Positions 45,748 to 54,486 of a DNA stretch of 64,000 nt are shown piece by piece (within the stretch, counting starts at the first letter, position 1; the number at the start of each line of letters is the position of its first letter). Where the stretch lies: positions 1-64,000 of the forward strand of contig NZ_SMMU01000009.1 of NCBI RefSeq assembly GCF_004339665.1. The letters are read 5' to 3'. The notes beneath the pieces were generated by a model. That model saw only the letters and a list, made by a program, of their open reading frames with translations, did no database searches and was not told where the DNA came from. The position numbers and the translations under genes were made by a program. The stretch comes from Azotobacter chroococcum. Its GTDB lineage: Bacteria; Pseudomonadota; Gammaproteobacteria; Pseudomonadales; Pseudomonadaceae.

Positions 45748-46136
45748 TCCGTCGCCTCTCAAGTCTTGTCTTATTTTTGTACGCTTTGCGCCCTACGCTC
45801 TTTCTGTAGCACGCTTCGGGGAAAGCCGCCCGCCTACCAGATGAGCAGCAAGGCCTTCCTGCACCTCCGCAACCATATGCAGAGAGGAGTCAATAGCACA
45901 ATCGTCCAACCTCAATTTATCAAGCGTTCGCAAACCCTGATAGAACCTTCAAGTGCACGGCCTTGGATAAATTTTAGACAAACTCGTGAATTCTTTGGAT
46001 TCGCCTGAAAAAAACATAGCAGTCTTGCGCATGCTCAGTTTACTTACTAAAAGTTATAGGTAGTATGTTGCTCGGCGAATTTCCCTCGCATGGGAAATTG
46101 CTTTTAAGATGAAAGCCACCTCAAAAGGGGAACACG
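45748..46136. other. 389-base AT-rich region upstream of oprI
   Basis: This is the least GC-rich stretch outside the prophage. It should hold the strong oprI promoter; a TATAGGTAGTATGT stretch near 46057-46070 is a candidate -10 zone, and AAGGGGAAC precedes the oprI ATG. An 80-codon open frame here has no coding character. Confidence 0.6.
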
Positions 46137-46388
46137 ATGAACAACGCTCTGAAAATTTCTGCTCTGACCCTGGCCGCCCTGTTGGCCGCAGGTTGCAGCA
46201 GCGCCTCCAAAGAAACCGAAGCTCGCATTACCGCTACCGAAGATGCGGCCGCTCGCGCCCAGGCTCGCGCCGACGAAGCCTACCGCAAGGCCGACGAAGC
46301 TCTGGCAGCCGCTCAGCGCGCTCAGCAGACCGCTGACGAAGCCAACGAGCGCGCCCTGCGCATGCTGGAAAAAGCCAGCCGCAAGTAA
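46137..46388 (+). CDS. oprI: Major outer-membrane lipoprotein OprI
   Basis: An 83-aa Lpp-type lipoprotein. Lipobox LLAAGC with acylated Cys at about residue 20, then a long Ala/Glu/Lys-rich coiled coil ([20 protein letters not shown]) that trimerises, ending in Lys (SRK), the residue that can be linked to peptidoglycan. Strong Shine-Dalgarno (AAAGGGGAAC). The L,D-transpeptidase gene lies next to it. Confidence 0.96.
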   Translation: MNNALKISALTLAALLAAGCSSASKETEARITATEDAAARAQARADEAYRKADEALAAAQRAQQTADEANERALRMLEKASRK

Positions 46389-46404
46389 TTGTTTCTTTAG
46401 AGAC

Positions 46405-46439
46405 AAAAAAAGCCGATCCACAAATGGGATCGGCTTTTT
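46405..46439 (+). terminator. Intrinsic terminator of oprI
   Basis: AGCCGATCC (46411-46419) pairs with GGATCGGCT (46427-46435) across a 7-base loop, followed by a T-run; the preceding A-run makes it bidirectional. Confidence 0.92.
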
Positions 46440-46503
46440 ATTTGGGCGCAGCAAAGACGAATACGGCGTTTTGGCACTAACTTGCAAAAACCACAAATAT
46501 CCC

Positions 46504-47460
46504 TCAGAGATCCGGCCCGGTATTGGCGCTGGCCAACCCTGAGTCCGTCCCGGATATTTCAACCGGCAAACCATCTTCCGCCGCCACGACTTCCCGCACG
46601 ATCTCCCAATCCAACCGCCGCTGGCCCAACAAGTCATTGCGCTTGAGCAACTCATCAACCAGCGCCGCATGCTTGTCCACCACGGAAGACTTCGCAGACT
46701 CGTCATCCTCCAGCGGGGCATGAGCCTCGAGGTAAACCTTGCCAGCCGAGATGCCGAACTTGTAGGGCTCATTGATGATACGCACCGTGGTACCCACCGG
46801 CACCATGCTCGCCAGCTGCAGGACATTGTGGTTCAGCATGCGGAAACAGCCATGGCTGACTCGCATGCCGATACCGAATTTCTTGTTCGAACCATGGATC
46901 AGATAGCCGGACAAGCCCAGAGTGAACTTGAAGGGCCCCAAGGGGTTGTCCGGGCCGGCAGGAACGACAGTCGGCAGCGGATCACCGTCGGCGGCATGCT
47001 CCTCGCGAATCGATTTCGGCGGATACCAGGCCGGATCCTTGACCTTGCCGGTGATGCGGGTTTCGGCGATCGGAGACCCCCACCCTTCACGCCCGATTCC
47101 CAAGGGGAAGGTATGCACCACGTTCTGATCCTTGGGGAAGTAGTACATGCGGTACTCGGCCAGATTGATGACGATCCCTTCTCTCGGACCGGGCGGCAAT
47201 ATGTAGCGCGTCGGCAGGAGTACCTCGGTCCCTCCCCCCGGCAGCCAGGGATCCACGCCCGGATTGGCCGCGACCATTTCCAGATAGCCGATGTCGTTGG
47301 CCTGGCCGATATCGGCGAAGGTGTCCTCGTACTTGGCCTTGATGACCTGTACCTGCCCGACTACATCCTCGCCGGGCGGTGGGAGCGGCAGCTCAAGAGC
47401 CGCCAGAGGAGCACTCAGCAGCGCCGAGAAAGACAGGGAAGTAGCAACACGCGCAAACAT
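46504..47460 (-). CDS. Periplasmic L,D-transpeptidase (YkuD family)
   Basis: A 318-aa exported enzyme that cross-links peptidoglycan or attaches lipoprotein to it. Signal peptide residues 1-22 (MFARVATSLSFSALLSAPLA), a LysM-like segment (about 45-90), and the YkuD domain with IHGSNKKFGIG (His189) and RVSHGCFRML (Cys205 nucleophile). ATG 47460 is chosen because AAGGA precedes it and the signal peptide then begins at Met1. Its neighbour oprI carries a C-terminal Lys, so attachment of OprI to the wall is a reasonable hypothesis. Confidence 0.88.
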   Translation of the reverse strand: MFARVATSLSFSALLSAPLAALELPLPPPGEDVVGQVQVIKAKYEDTFADIGQANDIGYLEMVAANPGVDPWLPGGGTEVLLPTRYILPPGPREGIVINLAEYRMYYFPKDQNVVHTFPLGIGREGWGSPIAETRITGKVKDPAWYPPKSIREEHAADGDPLPTVVPAGPDNPLGPFKFTLGLSGYLIHGSNKKFGIGMRVSHGCFRMLNHNVLQLASMVPVGTTVRIINEPYKFGISAGKVYLEAHAPLEDDESAKSSVVDKHAALVDELLKRNDLLGQRRLDWEIVREVVAAEDGLPVEISGTDSGLASANTGPDL

Positions 47461-47525
47461 CGGGACAGTCCTTGGCATGGGTAGCCCAAGTGAGAATGCC
47501 TGATTGTACAGCATGATCAGCCGGT

Positions 47526-47819
47526 TTAGCCAAGAACCCAGGGTATAGACCAGCCCACGCAGTCGCCCCGGCGCTGCGCCTCCAGTGCTGCCCGGCATGC
47601 TGGACACAGCCGATCATCGCGCAGCAGCGGCTTGGTCAGCCCGCGCCAGCGCGGCTGCGCGGGCAGCAGGCTGCCACACAGGGTCCGATCGATCTGGCCA
47701 CCGAGCTCCAGCTGACGGCCGACCAGATGCAGACGCACCTCGCGACAGGCGAACAGATCGAGCTGCTCGCCCGGCTCGATCAGGTAATAGGCATGCAAGG
47801 ACCAGGCGGGACGCGGCAT
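47526..47819 (-). CDS. Conserved hypothetical protein, 97 aa
   Basis: A small soluble protein (MPRPAWSLHAYYLIEPGEQL...). Its middle is beta-rich (VRLHLVGRQLELGGQ), and it has one CxxC pair (LCPACRAAL) near the C-terminus that could bind metal with an upstream Cys. A gene of this kind sits between the L,D-transpeptidase and tesA in P. aeruginosa. Function unknown. Confidence 0.7.
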   Translation of the reverse strand: MPRPAWSLHAYYLIEPGEQLDLFACREVRLHLVGRQLELGGQIDRTLCGSLLPAQPRWRGLTKPLLRDDRLCPACRAALEAQRRGDCVGWSIPWVLG

Positions 47820-47912
47820 GGAGGGCTCCAGAAAGGGGGGCGCAACATTAGCCGAAAGGGCCTGCGCGGAAAAGCCCGACAAGCCCCTCCGCAAGAAATA
47901 CTCGCCACCCCG

Positions 47913-48521
47913 CTAGAGCAGCGGCTCCAGGGTAGGCCAGAGATTGTCCAGCATCTTCGGCTGCGCCTTCGCGGTCGGGTGGATACCGTCGGCCTGCATC
48001 ATCCCGGGCACGCCGCCCACCCCATCGAGAAAGAATGGCACCAGCGGCACCTGCTTCTCTTCGGCCAGGGTCGCATAGACCCGGCTGAAGGCCTGATTGT
48101 AGCGGGGCCCGTAGTTCGGCGGCAGCTGCATGCCGAGCAGCACGACCCGCGCCCCACTGGAGTGCGAACTGTCGATCATCGCCGCAAGATTCTGTTGCAA
48201 TTGCTGGGGCGGCTGCCCACGCAGGCCATCGTTCCCGCCCAGCTCGATGATCACCAGCTCCGGACGGTGGGTGGCGAGCAGCGTGGGAAGGCGCGCAAGG
48301 CCGCCGGCACTGGTGTCGCCGCTGATCGAGGCATTCACCACACGGTGCGTCAGACCCTGGTCGACGAGTCGCCTTTCCAGCAGGGCGACCCAGCCCTGGC
48401 TGGTTTCCACTCCCAAAGCGGCGCTGATACTATCGCCGACAACCAGCACAGTCCCCGCCAGCGCCCCTTGCGCCCAGAAAAGCAGCGAAGCCAGCGCACC
48501 ACCCAGCAACCACCCACGCAT
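47913..48521 (-). CDS. tesA: Periplasmic SGNH esterase/lysophospholipase TesA
   Basis: A 202-aa GDSL hydrolase acting as thioesterase, arylesterase and lysophospholipase L1. Signal peptide residues 1-22, then VVGDSISAALG (Ser31 nucleophile), ISGDTSAGG, LGGNDGLRG and DGIHPTAKAQ (Asp-His pair). ATG 48521 follows GGAG at the right distance. It is divergent from the ABC ATPase gene, with only ten bases between start codons. Confidence 0.93.
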   Translation of the reverse strand: MRGWLLGGALASLLFWAQGALAGTVLVVGDSISAALGVETSQGWVALLERRLVDQGLTHRVVNASISGDTSAGGLARLPTLLATHRPELVIIELGGNDGLRGQPPQQLQQNLAAMIDSSHSSGARVVLLGMQLPPNYGPRYNQAFSRVYATLAEEKQVPLVPFFLDGVGGVPGMMQADGIHPTAKAQPKMLDNLWPTLEPLL

Positions 48522-48531
48522 TGGAATCTCC

Positions 48532-49212
48532 ATGAACCCGAGCATTCTCGTTGCGCAGAACCTTAGCAAAGTGGTTTCCAGTGCGGAAGGCGAGCTGACC
48601 ATCCTCCACGGGCTCGATCTCGACCTCGCGCGTGGCGCCAGCCTGGCCATCGTCGGCAGCTCCGGCTCTGGCAAGTCGACCCTGCTCGGTCTTCTGGCCG
48701 GACTCGACCTGCCCAGCGCCGGCGAGGTCGCGCTGGCCGGTCACAGCCTCGCCGGTCTGGACGAGGATCGCCGGGCACGAATCCGTGCCGAGCATGTCGG
48801 CTTCGTCTTCCAGTCGTTCCAACTGCTCGACACGCTCGATGCCCTGGCGAACGTCATGCTTCCCCTCGAACTGGAAGGCCGCGCCGACGCCCGCGAGCGT
48901 GCCCGCGAGCTGCTCGAGCGGGTGGGACTCGGCCAGCGCCTCGCCCACTACCCGAAGCAGCTCTCCGGCGGCGAGCAGCAGCGCGTCGCCATCGCCCGCG
49001 CCTTTGCCGCCGAGCCGGATATCCTCTTTGCCGACGAGCCGACCGGCAACCTCGACAGCCAGACCGGCGAGCGGATCAGCGATCTTCTCTTCGCCCTCAA
49101 CCAGGAGCGCGGCACCACGCTGGTACTGGTCACCCATGACGAGCGGCTCGCCCGGCGCTGCCAGCGTTTGATTCGCCTGGAAGCCGGCCGCCTGGTTGCT
49201 TCGGAGCCCTGA
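48532..49212 (+). CDS. ybbA: ABC transporter ATPase (YbbA/LolD-like)
   Basis: A 226-aa ATPase of the MacB/LolD type. Walker A GSSGSGKSTLLGLLAG, Q-loop FVFQSFQLLDTLDALANVM, signature LSGGEQQRVAIARAF, Walker B ILFADEPTGNLD, and H-loop LVTHD. It powers the FtsX-type permease encoded one base downstream. The pairing with divergent tesA is conserved from E. coli to Pseudomonas. Confidence 0.92.
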   Translation: MNPSILVAQNLSKVVSSAEGELTILHGLDLDLARGASLAIVGSSGSGKSTLLGLLAGLDLPSAGEVALAGHSLAGLDEDRRARIRAEHVGFVFQSFQLLDTLDALANVMLPLELEGRADARERARELLERVGLGQRLAHYPKQLSGGEQQRVAIARAFAAEPDILFADEPTGNLDSQTGERISDLLFALNQERGTTLVLVTHDERLARRCQRLIRLEAGRLVASEP

Positions 49213-51714
49213 ATGGATCTGCCCTTTCTCCGCCTGCTGAGCCTGGCCGTCCGCCAGCTGCTGCGCGACGCCCGTGCCGGGGAGTTGCGGGTACTGTTCT
49301 TCGCCCTGCTGGTGGCGGTGACGGCCACCACCGCCATCGGCTATTTCGGGGCTCGTCTGAACGCCGGCATGCTGCTGCGCGCCACCGAGTTCCTCGGTGC
49401 CGACCTGCGCCTGAGCGGCAGTTCCCCGGCCGCTCCGGAGCAGTTGGCGGCCGGCACGGCGCTCGGGCTTGAACATGCCAGGGTCGTCGAATTCTCCAGC
49501 GTGATCGCCACCGACACGGCCATCCAACTGGCCAGTGTCAAGGCTGCCGACGACGCCTACCCGTTGCGCGGAGAGCTGAAGAGCTCCCCAGCCCCCTACC
49601 AGGCGGACACTCCCGGAGCGGGTCCTTCCCCCGGCGAGGCCTGGGCCGAGGCGCGCCTGCTGGCCGCCCTGAACCTCAGGATCGGCGACAGCTTCGAGGT
49701 GGGCGAGAAAAGCCTGCGCCTGACCCGCGTCCTCACCCACGAGCCGGATCGCTCCGGCAATTTCTACAGTCTCACGCTGCGGGTGCTGATGCACCTCGAC
49801 GATCTGGCCGCCACCGGCGTGGTGCAACCCGGCAGCCGGGTGCGCTACCGCGAGCTGTGGCGTGGCAGCCCGGAGGCACTCCAGACCTATCGCCAGCAGG
49901 TGAAGCCGCTGCTCGTCGCCGGCCAGCGCCTGGAGGACGCCCGCGACGGCAATCGGCAGATCGGTGGCGCCCTGGCCCGCGGCGAACGCTACCTGAATCT
50001 CGCCAGCCTGGCTGCGGTACTGCTGGCCGGCATTGCCGTGGCCTTGTCGGCGGCGCGCTTTGCCGCCCGGCGCTTCGACGCCAGTGCCCTGCTACGCTGC
50101 CTCGGCCTGTCGCGGCGCGCCACCCTCACCCTCTATGGACTGCAGCTCGGCCTGCTCGGCCTGTTCGCCTGCAGTCTGGGCGCCGGACTGGGCTGGCTGG
50201 CGCAGCAGGGACTGTTCTGGCTGCTGCAGGGCCTGCTGCCGGCTCAGGTCCCGGCCGCCGGCCTGCTGCCGGCGCTGGCCGGCAGCGCGACCGGACTGGG
50301 CGCCCTGGCCGGCTTCGCCCTGCCGCCGCTCGCTGCCCTCGGCCGGGTGCCGCCGCTGCGGGTGCTGCGCCGCGACCTCATGCCAGTACCGCCCGGCGCC
50401 TGGCTGACCTACGGCGCCGCCCTGCTGGCGCTCGGCCTGATCATGTGGCGGCTGAGCCTGGACCTGAAGCTCACCCTGGCCCTGCTCGGCGGCGGCCTGA
50501 TCGCCGCATTCGCCCTCGGCGCCCTAATGCTGCTCGGCCTGCGCACCCTGCGCCGCCTGCTCGCCGAGGCGCCGCTGGCCTGGCGGCTGGGGGTCGGTCA
50601 GCTGCTGCGCCACCCCCTCGCCGCCGCCGGACAGGCCCTGGCCTTCGGCCTGATCCTGCTGGCCATGGCCCTGGTCGCCCTGCTGCGCAGCGAGCTGCTG
50701 GACACCTGGCAGAGCCAACTGCCGGAGCAGGCGCCCAATCATTTCGCCCTGAATGTCCTGCCGGCGGAGAAGGAGCGTTTCATGGCGGAGGTGGCGCGCA
50801 TCGCTCCGCAGAGCGCACCCCTCTATCCGGTGGTGGCCGGGCGTCTGACCGCCATCAACGGCGAGCCGGTCAGGCAGATCGTCAGCAAGGAGTCCCGCGG
50901 CGAGCGCGCCACCCAGCGCGACCTCAGCCTGACCTGGGCCGAACGACTGCCCACCGACAACCGCCTGAGCGCCGGCCAGTGGTGGGACCAGCTCGCCAGC
51001 AGCGAGTTGCCCGGAGTATCGGTCGAGACTGAACTGGCCGAGAGCCTCAAGCTCAAGCTCGGCGACCGCCTAACCTTCAGCGTCGGCAGCATCGTCCGCG
51101 ATGCCCGGGTCAGCAGCCTGCGCGAAGTGCACTGGGACAGCTTCCAGCCGAACTTCTACATGATCTTCCAGCCCGGCACCCTGCAGGACCTGCCGGCCAC
51201 CTACCTGACCAGCTTCTACCTGCCACCTGGCCAGGACGCCGAGGTGGTCCGCCTGGCACGCAGCTTCCCCACGGTGACCCTGCTCCAGGTCGAGGCCCTG
51301 CTGGCCCAGTTGCGCGGCATCCTCGCCCAGGTCACCCTGGCGGTGGAGTACGTGCTGCTGTTCGTTCTCGCCGCCGGCCTCTGCGTGCTGTTCGCCGGGC
51401 TGCAGGCCACCCTCGACGAACGCCTTCGCCAGGGCGCCCTGCTGCGCGCCCTGGGTGCCGGACGGCCTCTGCTGGTCCAGGCCAGGCGCCTGGAGTTCGC
51501 CCTGCTGGGAGCACTCAGCGGCCTGCTCGCTGCGCTGGGCTGCGAGCTGGTCAGCGCCCTGCTCTATCGCTTCGTCTTCGACCTGCAGTGGCATCCCCAT
51601 CCCTGGCTCCTGCTGCTGCCGGCGCTCGGCGCGCTGCTGGTGGGCGCCGCCGGCCTGCTGGGCACCCGCCGCGCCCTGAACGCCAGCCCGCTGCAGGTAC
51701 TCCGGGAGGGCTGA
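49213..51714 (+). CDS. ybbP: Large FtsX-type ABC permease (YbbP-like)
   Basis: An 833-aa inner-membrane protein with an N-terminal TM, a periplasmic domain (about 50-250), three TMs of a first FtsX unit (LASLAAVLLAGIAVALSAAR onward), further central helices, a second periplasmic domain, and three C-terminal TMs (EYVLLFVLAAGLCVLFAGLQ, then two more). Such pairs act as mechanotransmission or lipid-extraction systems; the cargo of YbbAP is unsettled. It starts immediately after the ATPase stop. Confidence 0.9.
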   Translation: MDLPFLRLLSLAVRQLLRDARAGELRVLFFALLVAVTATTAIGYFGARLNAGMLLRATEFLGADLRLSGSSPAAPEQLAAGTALGLEHARVVEFSSVIATDTAIQLASVKAADDAYPLRGELKSSPAPYQADTPGAGPSPGEAWAEARLLAALNLRIGDSFEVGEKSLRLTRVLTHEPDRSGNFYSLTLRVLMHLDDLAATGVVQPGSRVRYRELWRGSPEALQTYRQQVKPLLVAGQRLEDARDGNRQIGGALARGERYLNLASLAAVLLAGIAVALSAARFAARRFDASALLRCLGLSRRATLTLYGLQLGLLGLFACSLGAGLGWLAQQGLFWLLQGLLPAQVPAAGLLPALAGSATGLGALAGFALPPLAALGRVPPLRVLRRDLMPVPPGAWLTYGAALLALGLIMWRLSLDLKLTLALLGGGLIAAFALGALMLLGLRTLRRLLAEAPLAWRLGVGQLLRHPLAAAGQALAFGLILLAMALVALLRSELLDTWQSQLPEQAPNHFALNVLPAEKERFMAEVARIAPQSAPLYPVVAGRLTAINGEPVRQIVSKESRGERATQRDLSLTWAERLPTDNRLSAGQWWDQLASSELPGVSVETELAESLKLKLGDRLTFSVGSIVRDARVSSLREVHWDSFQPNFYMIFQPGTLQDLPATYLTSFYLPPGQDAEVVRLARSFPTVTLLQVEALLAQLRGILAQVTLAVEYVLLFVLAAGLCVLFAGLQATLDERLRQGALLRALGAGRPLLVQARRLEFALLGALSGLLAALGCELVSALLYRFVFDLQWHPHPWLLLLPALGALLVGAAGLLGTRRALNASPLQVLREG

Positions 51715-51774
51715 GTACAGCGGCGGGCTTTGCTATCTTCCTTCCCCCTCGACATCTTCGACATCGCTAAGACC

Positions 51775-52272
51775 ATGAGCCGTTATCGACCACCCCGTCC
51801 CGCCGGAACCCCTCTGATCACACCCCAAGGCGAAGCGCGCCTGCGCGCCGAGCTGCATGAGCTCTGGCACGTGCGCCGGCCGCAGGTGACCCAGGCGGTC
51901 AGCGAGGCCGCCGCCCAGGGCGACCGCTCGGAGAATGCCGAATACACCTACGGCAAGAAGATGCTGCGGGAAATCGACAGCCGCGTACGCTTTCTCACCA
52001 AGCGGCTGGAGAAGCTCAAGGTGGTCGGCGAGCGACCCGCCGACCCGGGCAGGGTCTACTTCGGCGCCTGGGTCACCCTGGAGGACGAGGATGGCGAACA
52101 GGCGCGCTACCGCATCGTCGGCCCGGACGAGCTGGACCTGAAGCAGAACCTGATCAGCATCGACGCGCCCCTCGCCCGCGCCCTGGTCGGCAAGGAGCTG
52201 GATGCCGAGGTTCGGGTGCCGACACCCACCGGGGAGAAGACCTGGTACCTGATCGCGATCGACTACCCTTGA
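51775..52272 (+). CDS. greB: Transcription elongation factor GreB
   Basis: A 165-aa RNA polymerase secondary-channel factor that stimulates cleavage of backtracked RNA. The coiled-coil tip carries the acidic pair in AAAQGDRSENAEYTYGKK, followed by the FKBP-like C-terminal domain (VTLEDEDGEQARYRIVGPDE, DAEVRVPTPTGEKTWYLI). ATG 51775 is supported by the conserved start MSRYRPP. Confidence 0.95.
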   Translation: MSRYRPPRPAGTPLITPQGEARLRAELHELWHVRRPQVTQAVSEAAAQGDRSENAEYTYGKKMLREIDSRVRFLTKRLEKLKVVGERPADPGRVYFGAWVTLEDEDGEQARYRIVGPDELDLKQNLISIDAPLARALVGKELDAEVRVPTPTGEKTWYLIAIDYP

Positions 52273-52295
52273 GTCAAGGGCAAAAAGGGAACGTC

Positions 52296-52826
52296 ATGCA
52301 CATCAAGAGCCTGCGCCTGTTCTTCGGCCTGCCCCTGCCGCACCGGCAGGCTGCGGCGATCGATGTCTGGCGCAACGGGCTGGCGCTCGACGGTCGCCTT
52401 GTCGCCCGACACAACCTGCACCTGACCCTGGCCTTTCTCGGCAGCCAGCCGGTCGAGCGCCTGGGAGAGTTGCAGCGACTGCCCGGACAGGTACGGGGAC
52501 AAGGCTTCGAATTGCGGCTCGATCGCCTGGAGGTCAGCCGGCATGGTCTGGTCTCCCTGGGTACCAGCCAGCCGCCGGAGGCGCTGCTACAACTGGCCGG
52601 CGAGCTGAACGACACTCTGCGCGCCGCCGGCTATTCCCTCGAGGAACGCGCCTTCTGGCCGCATCTCACCCTGGCCCGGCAGTGCCGGAAGCATCCGTTC
52701 CTCGACAGCCCTCCAGACTTCGCCTGGACGACCGAACGCTTCGTGCTGTTCCATTCGACGAGCGACGAACAGGGCACCGTCTATCACCCCCTGTTCCATT
52801 GGCCGCTGGCCATGCCGCACCGCTGA
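52296..52826 (+). CDS. thpR: RNA 2',3'-cyclic phosphodiesterase ThpR
   Basis: A 176-aa 2H-phosphoesterase. It has two HxTx-type motifs, HLTLAFLG (residues about 48-55) and HLTLARQ (about 128-134). It hydrolyses 2',3'-cyclic phosphate RNA ends and can ligate tRNA half-molecules in vitro. AGGGAA precedes the ATG at 52296. Convergent with mltF ten bases downstream. Confidence 0.9.
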   Translation: MHIKSLRLFFGLPLPHRQAAAIDVWRNGLALDGRLVARHNLHLTLAFLGSQPVERLGELQRLPGQVRGQGFELRLDRLEVSRHGLVSLGTSQPPEALLQLAGELNDTLRAAGYSLEERAFWPHLTLARQCRKHPFLDSPPDFAWTTERFVLFHSTSDEQGTVYHPLFHWPLAMPHR

Positions 52827-52836
52827 GCGCGACTTG

Positions 52837-54264
52837 TCACTCGTCGCCGCGACTGGCGACCCGCGGCTGCGACTCCAGGGCATTGCGCTCGCGGTGGAAG
52901 GCGAGGAAATACTTGTTCACGCTGTTCACATAGCTGACCACGCCCATGCCCACCTGCTCGGCAGCGACACGCTCGACCTGGAAGAACCACTGGTCGGGGT
53001 TCAGTCCGCGCCGCTTCGCCTCCGCCCGCAGTTGCTGCACCCGCTGCGGCCCCATGTTGTAGGCCGCCAGGGTGAAGGCCATGCGCTCGCGCTCGTTGAG
53101 GCGCGGACTGGAGAAGAATTTCCGCCGCAGCGAAGCCAGGTAGCGGGCGCTGGCCTGGACATTGTTCTCCAGCCGGTGGATGTTGCCCACGCCGACGCTG
53201 CGTGCCGCAGCCGGCGTGACCTGCATCAGCCCGGTGGCATTGCCGGCCCCGCGCGCGGACGGATTAAGGGTCGACTCCTTGAAGGCGACCGCCGCCAGGT
53301 TCAGCCAGTCGAGATCGTTGCGTTCGGCATATTGCTGCAGGACCGGACGCACCTTCTCGAGGCGCCTGCGCTCGATCCCACCCAGCGGATTGTGCACCTT
53401 GTAGAGGCGGCGGTAGACGCGCTGGAAAGCGGCATCCTGATCGGCCGGGCTGCGATAGTCCTTGAGGAACTGATCGACGCTGGCGCGCAGCATGCCGGCA
53501 TCGCGACGGATGAACCAGCTCAGGTTGTCATCGTGAGAAAAGGCCACTTCGGGCTGCACCTGCAGCTTGGGCAGCACCTTAGCCCAGCGCTGGGCGATCG
53601 GCAGCTCCACCGCGGTCAGCGGATAGATGCCGGCCTGCACCATCTCCAGCACGTCTTCCACCGCCAGGCTGGGATCGAGCCACTCGATGTCGATCGGCCG
53701 CAACTTGCGCGCCGCCAGCTGGTCGTTGACCTTGTGGACGGCCGCGCCGACGGCACTGCCGGCCGGCAGCACCAGGGTCTTGCCGGCCAGTTGGTCGAGC
53801 CGCCGGTAGCGCCGCGCGCCCTGGCGACCGACCAGCACCAGCGGAACCCGGCTCATGATCGGCGCGCTGGGGCTGACATCGCCCTGGCCACGCAGATGGA
53901 CCAGCTCGCCGGGAGCGACCAGATCGCCTTCACCGCGCTGCAGGGCGGCGATCAGCTGGTCCTTGGCCTTGGGAATGATCTCCAGGCGAAGGCTGCGACC
54001 GTCCCTGGCGGTGCGGTTGAGGTATTGCTCGAAGGCCCGCAGGCGCCGATATTCGACGCCGATGGGTTGTCCATTCACCTCGCCCGAGCTGTTCCGGCTC
54101 TGGTTCACCAGCACCCGCAGTACGCCGCTGCTGCGCACCTGCGGCAGATCGCGGACTTCCCCCGGCCGCTGCCAGGCTTCCGGCGGCCCGGCCAGACGCG
54201 CTGCTACCGGGAACGGCAGCAGGCTCAGCAGGCAGGACAGAAGCAGCAGTTTTCTTATTGTCAT
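52837..54264 (-). CDS. mltF: Membrane-bound lytic murein transglycosylase F
   Basis: A 475-aa exported enzyme: signal peptide residues 1-22, a solute-binding-protein-like regulatory module (about 40-270) and a C-terminal lysozyme-like catalytic domain with Glu330 (AVAFKESTLNPSARG), followed by NATGLMQVTP and a YNMGPQR segment. It cleaves the glycan strands of peptidoglycan, forming 1,6-anhydromuramic acid. P. aeruginosa has two MltF paralogues; the context (near greB, away from purL) suggests this is the MltF2 type. Confidence 0.9.
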   Translation of the reverse strand: MTIRKLLLLSCLLSLLPFPVAARLAGPPEAWQRPGEVRDLPQVRSSGVLRVLVNQSRNSSGEVNGQPIGVEYRRLRAFEQYLNRTARDGRSLRLEIIPKAKDQLIAALQRGEGDLVAPGELVHLRGQGDVSPSAPIMSRVPLVLVGRQGARRYRRLDQLAGKTLVLPAGSAVGAAVHKVNDQLAARKLRPIDIEWLDPSLAVEDVLEMVQAGIYPLTAVELPIAQRWAKVLPKLQVQPEVAFSHDDNLSWFIRRDAGMLRASVDQFLKDYRSPADQDAAFQRVYRRLYKVHNPLGGIERRRLEKVRPVLQQYAERNDLDWLNLAAVAFKESTLNPSARGAGNATGLMQVTPAAARSVGVGNIHRLENNVQASARYLASLRRKFFSSPRLNERERMAFTLAAYNMGPQRVQQLRAEAKRRGLNPDQWFFQVERVAAEQVGMGVVSYVNSVNKYFLAFHRERNALESQPRVASRGDE

Positions 54265-54366
54265 CCGGTCTCCAGAAAGCAGTGTTTGACGAGCAAAACA
54301 ATGCGTCGAGAACCCCGTGTCCGGTGCAAGTTCCTCGGGGCATTAACCTCCAAGGGTGGCACAGCG

Positions 54367-54430
54367 AACCGGCCAAGGCCAGGCCGGTTCGTCAGCTCAC
54401 CCATTAAACTGCTGACTTGATGGGCTTTTT
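54367..54430 (+). promoter_or_regulatory. Tandem hairpins with T-run in the mltF-tatD gap
   Basis: AACCGGCC/GGCCGGTT (54367-54374, 54382-54389) and CCCATTAA/TTGATGGG (54400-54407, 54417-54424) form two stems, the second followed by CTTTTTAA. On the plus strand this looks like an intrinsic terminator, but no plus-strand gene precedes it, so it may be an attenuator in the tatD leader or a stop for antisense transcription from the mltF side. Confidence 0.45.
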
Positions 54431-54486
54431 AATTTCAGCCGAGGAAGCTCTGCTATGCTTCCCGCGTTCTTTTCCGGGGCATTACC

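Noticed and set aside
45766..46008. 80-codon open frame upstream of oprI
   Set aside because: AT-rich, no ribosome-binding site, no recognisable domain, and it occupies the expected oprI promoter region.
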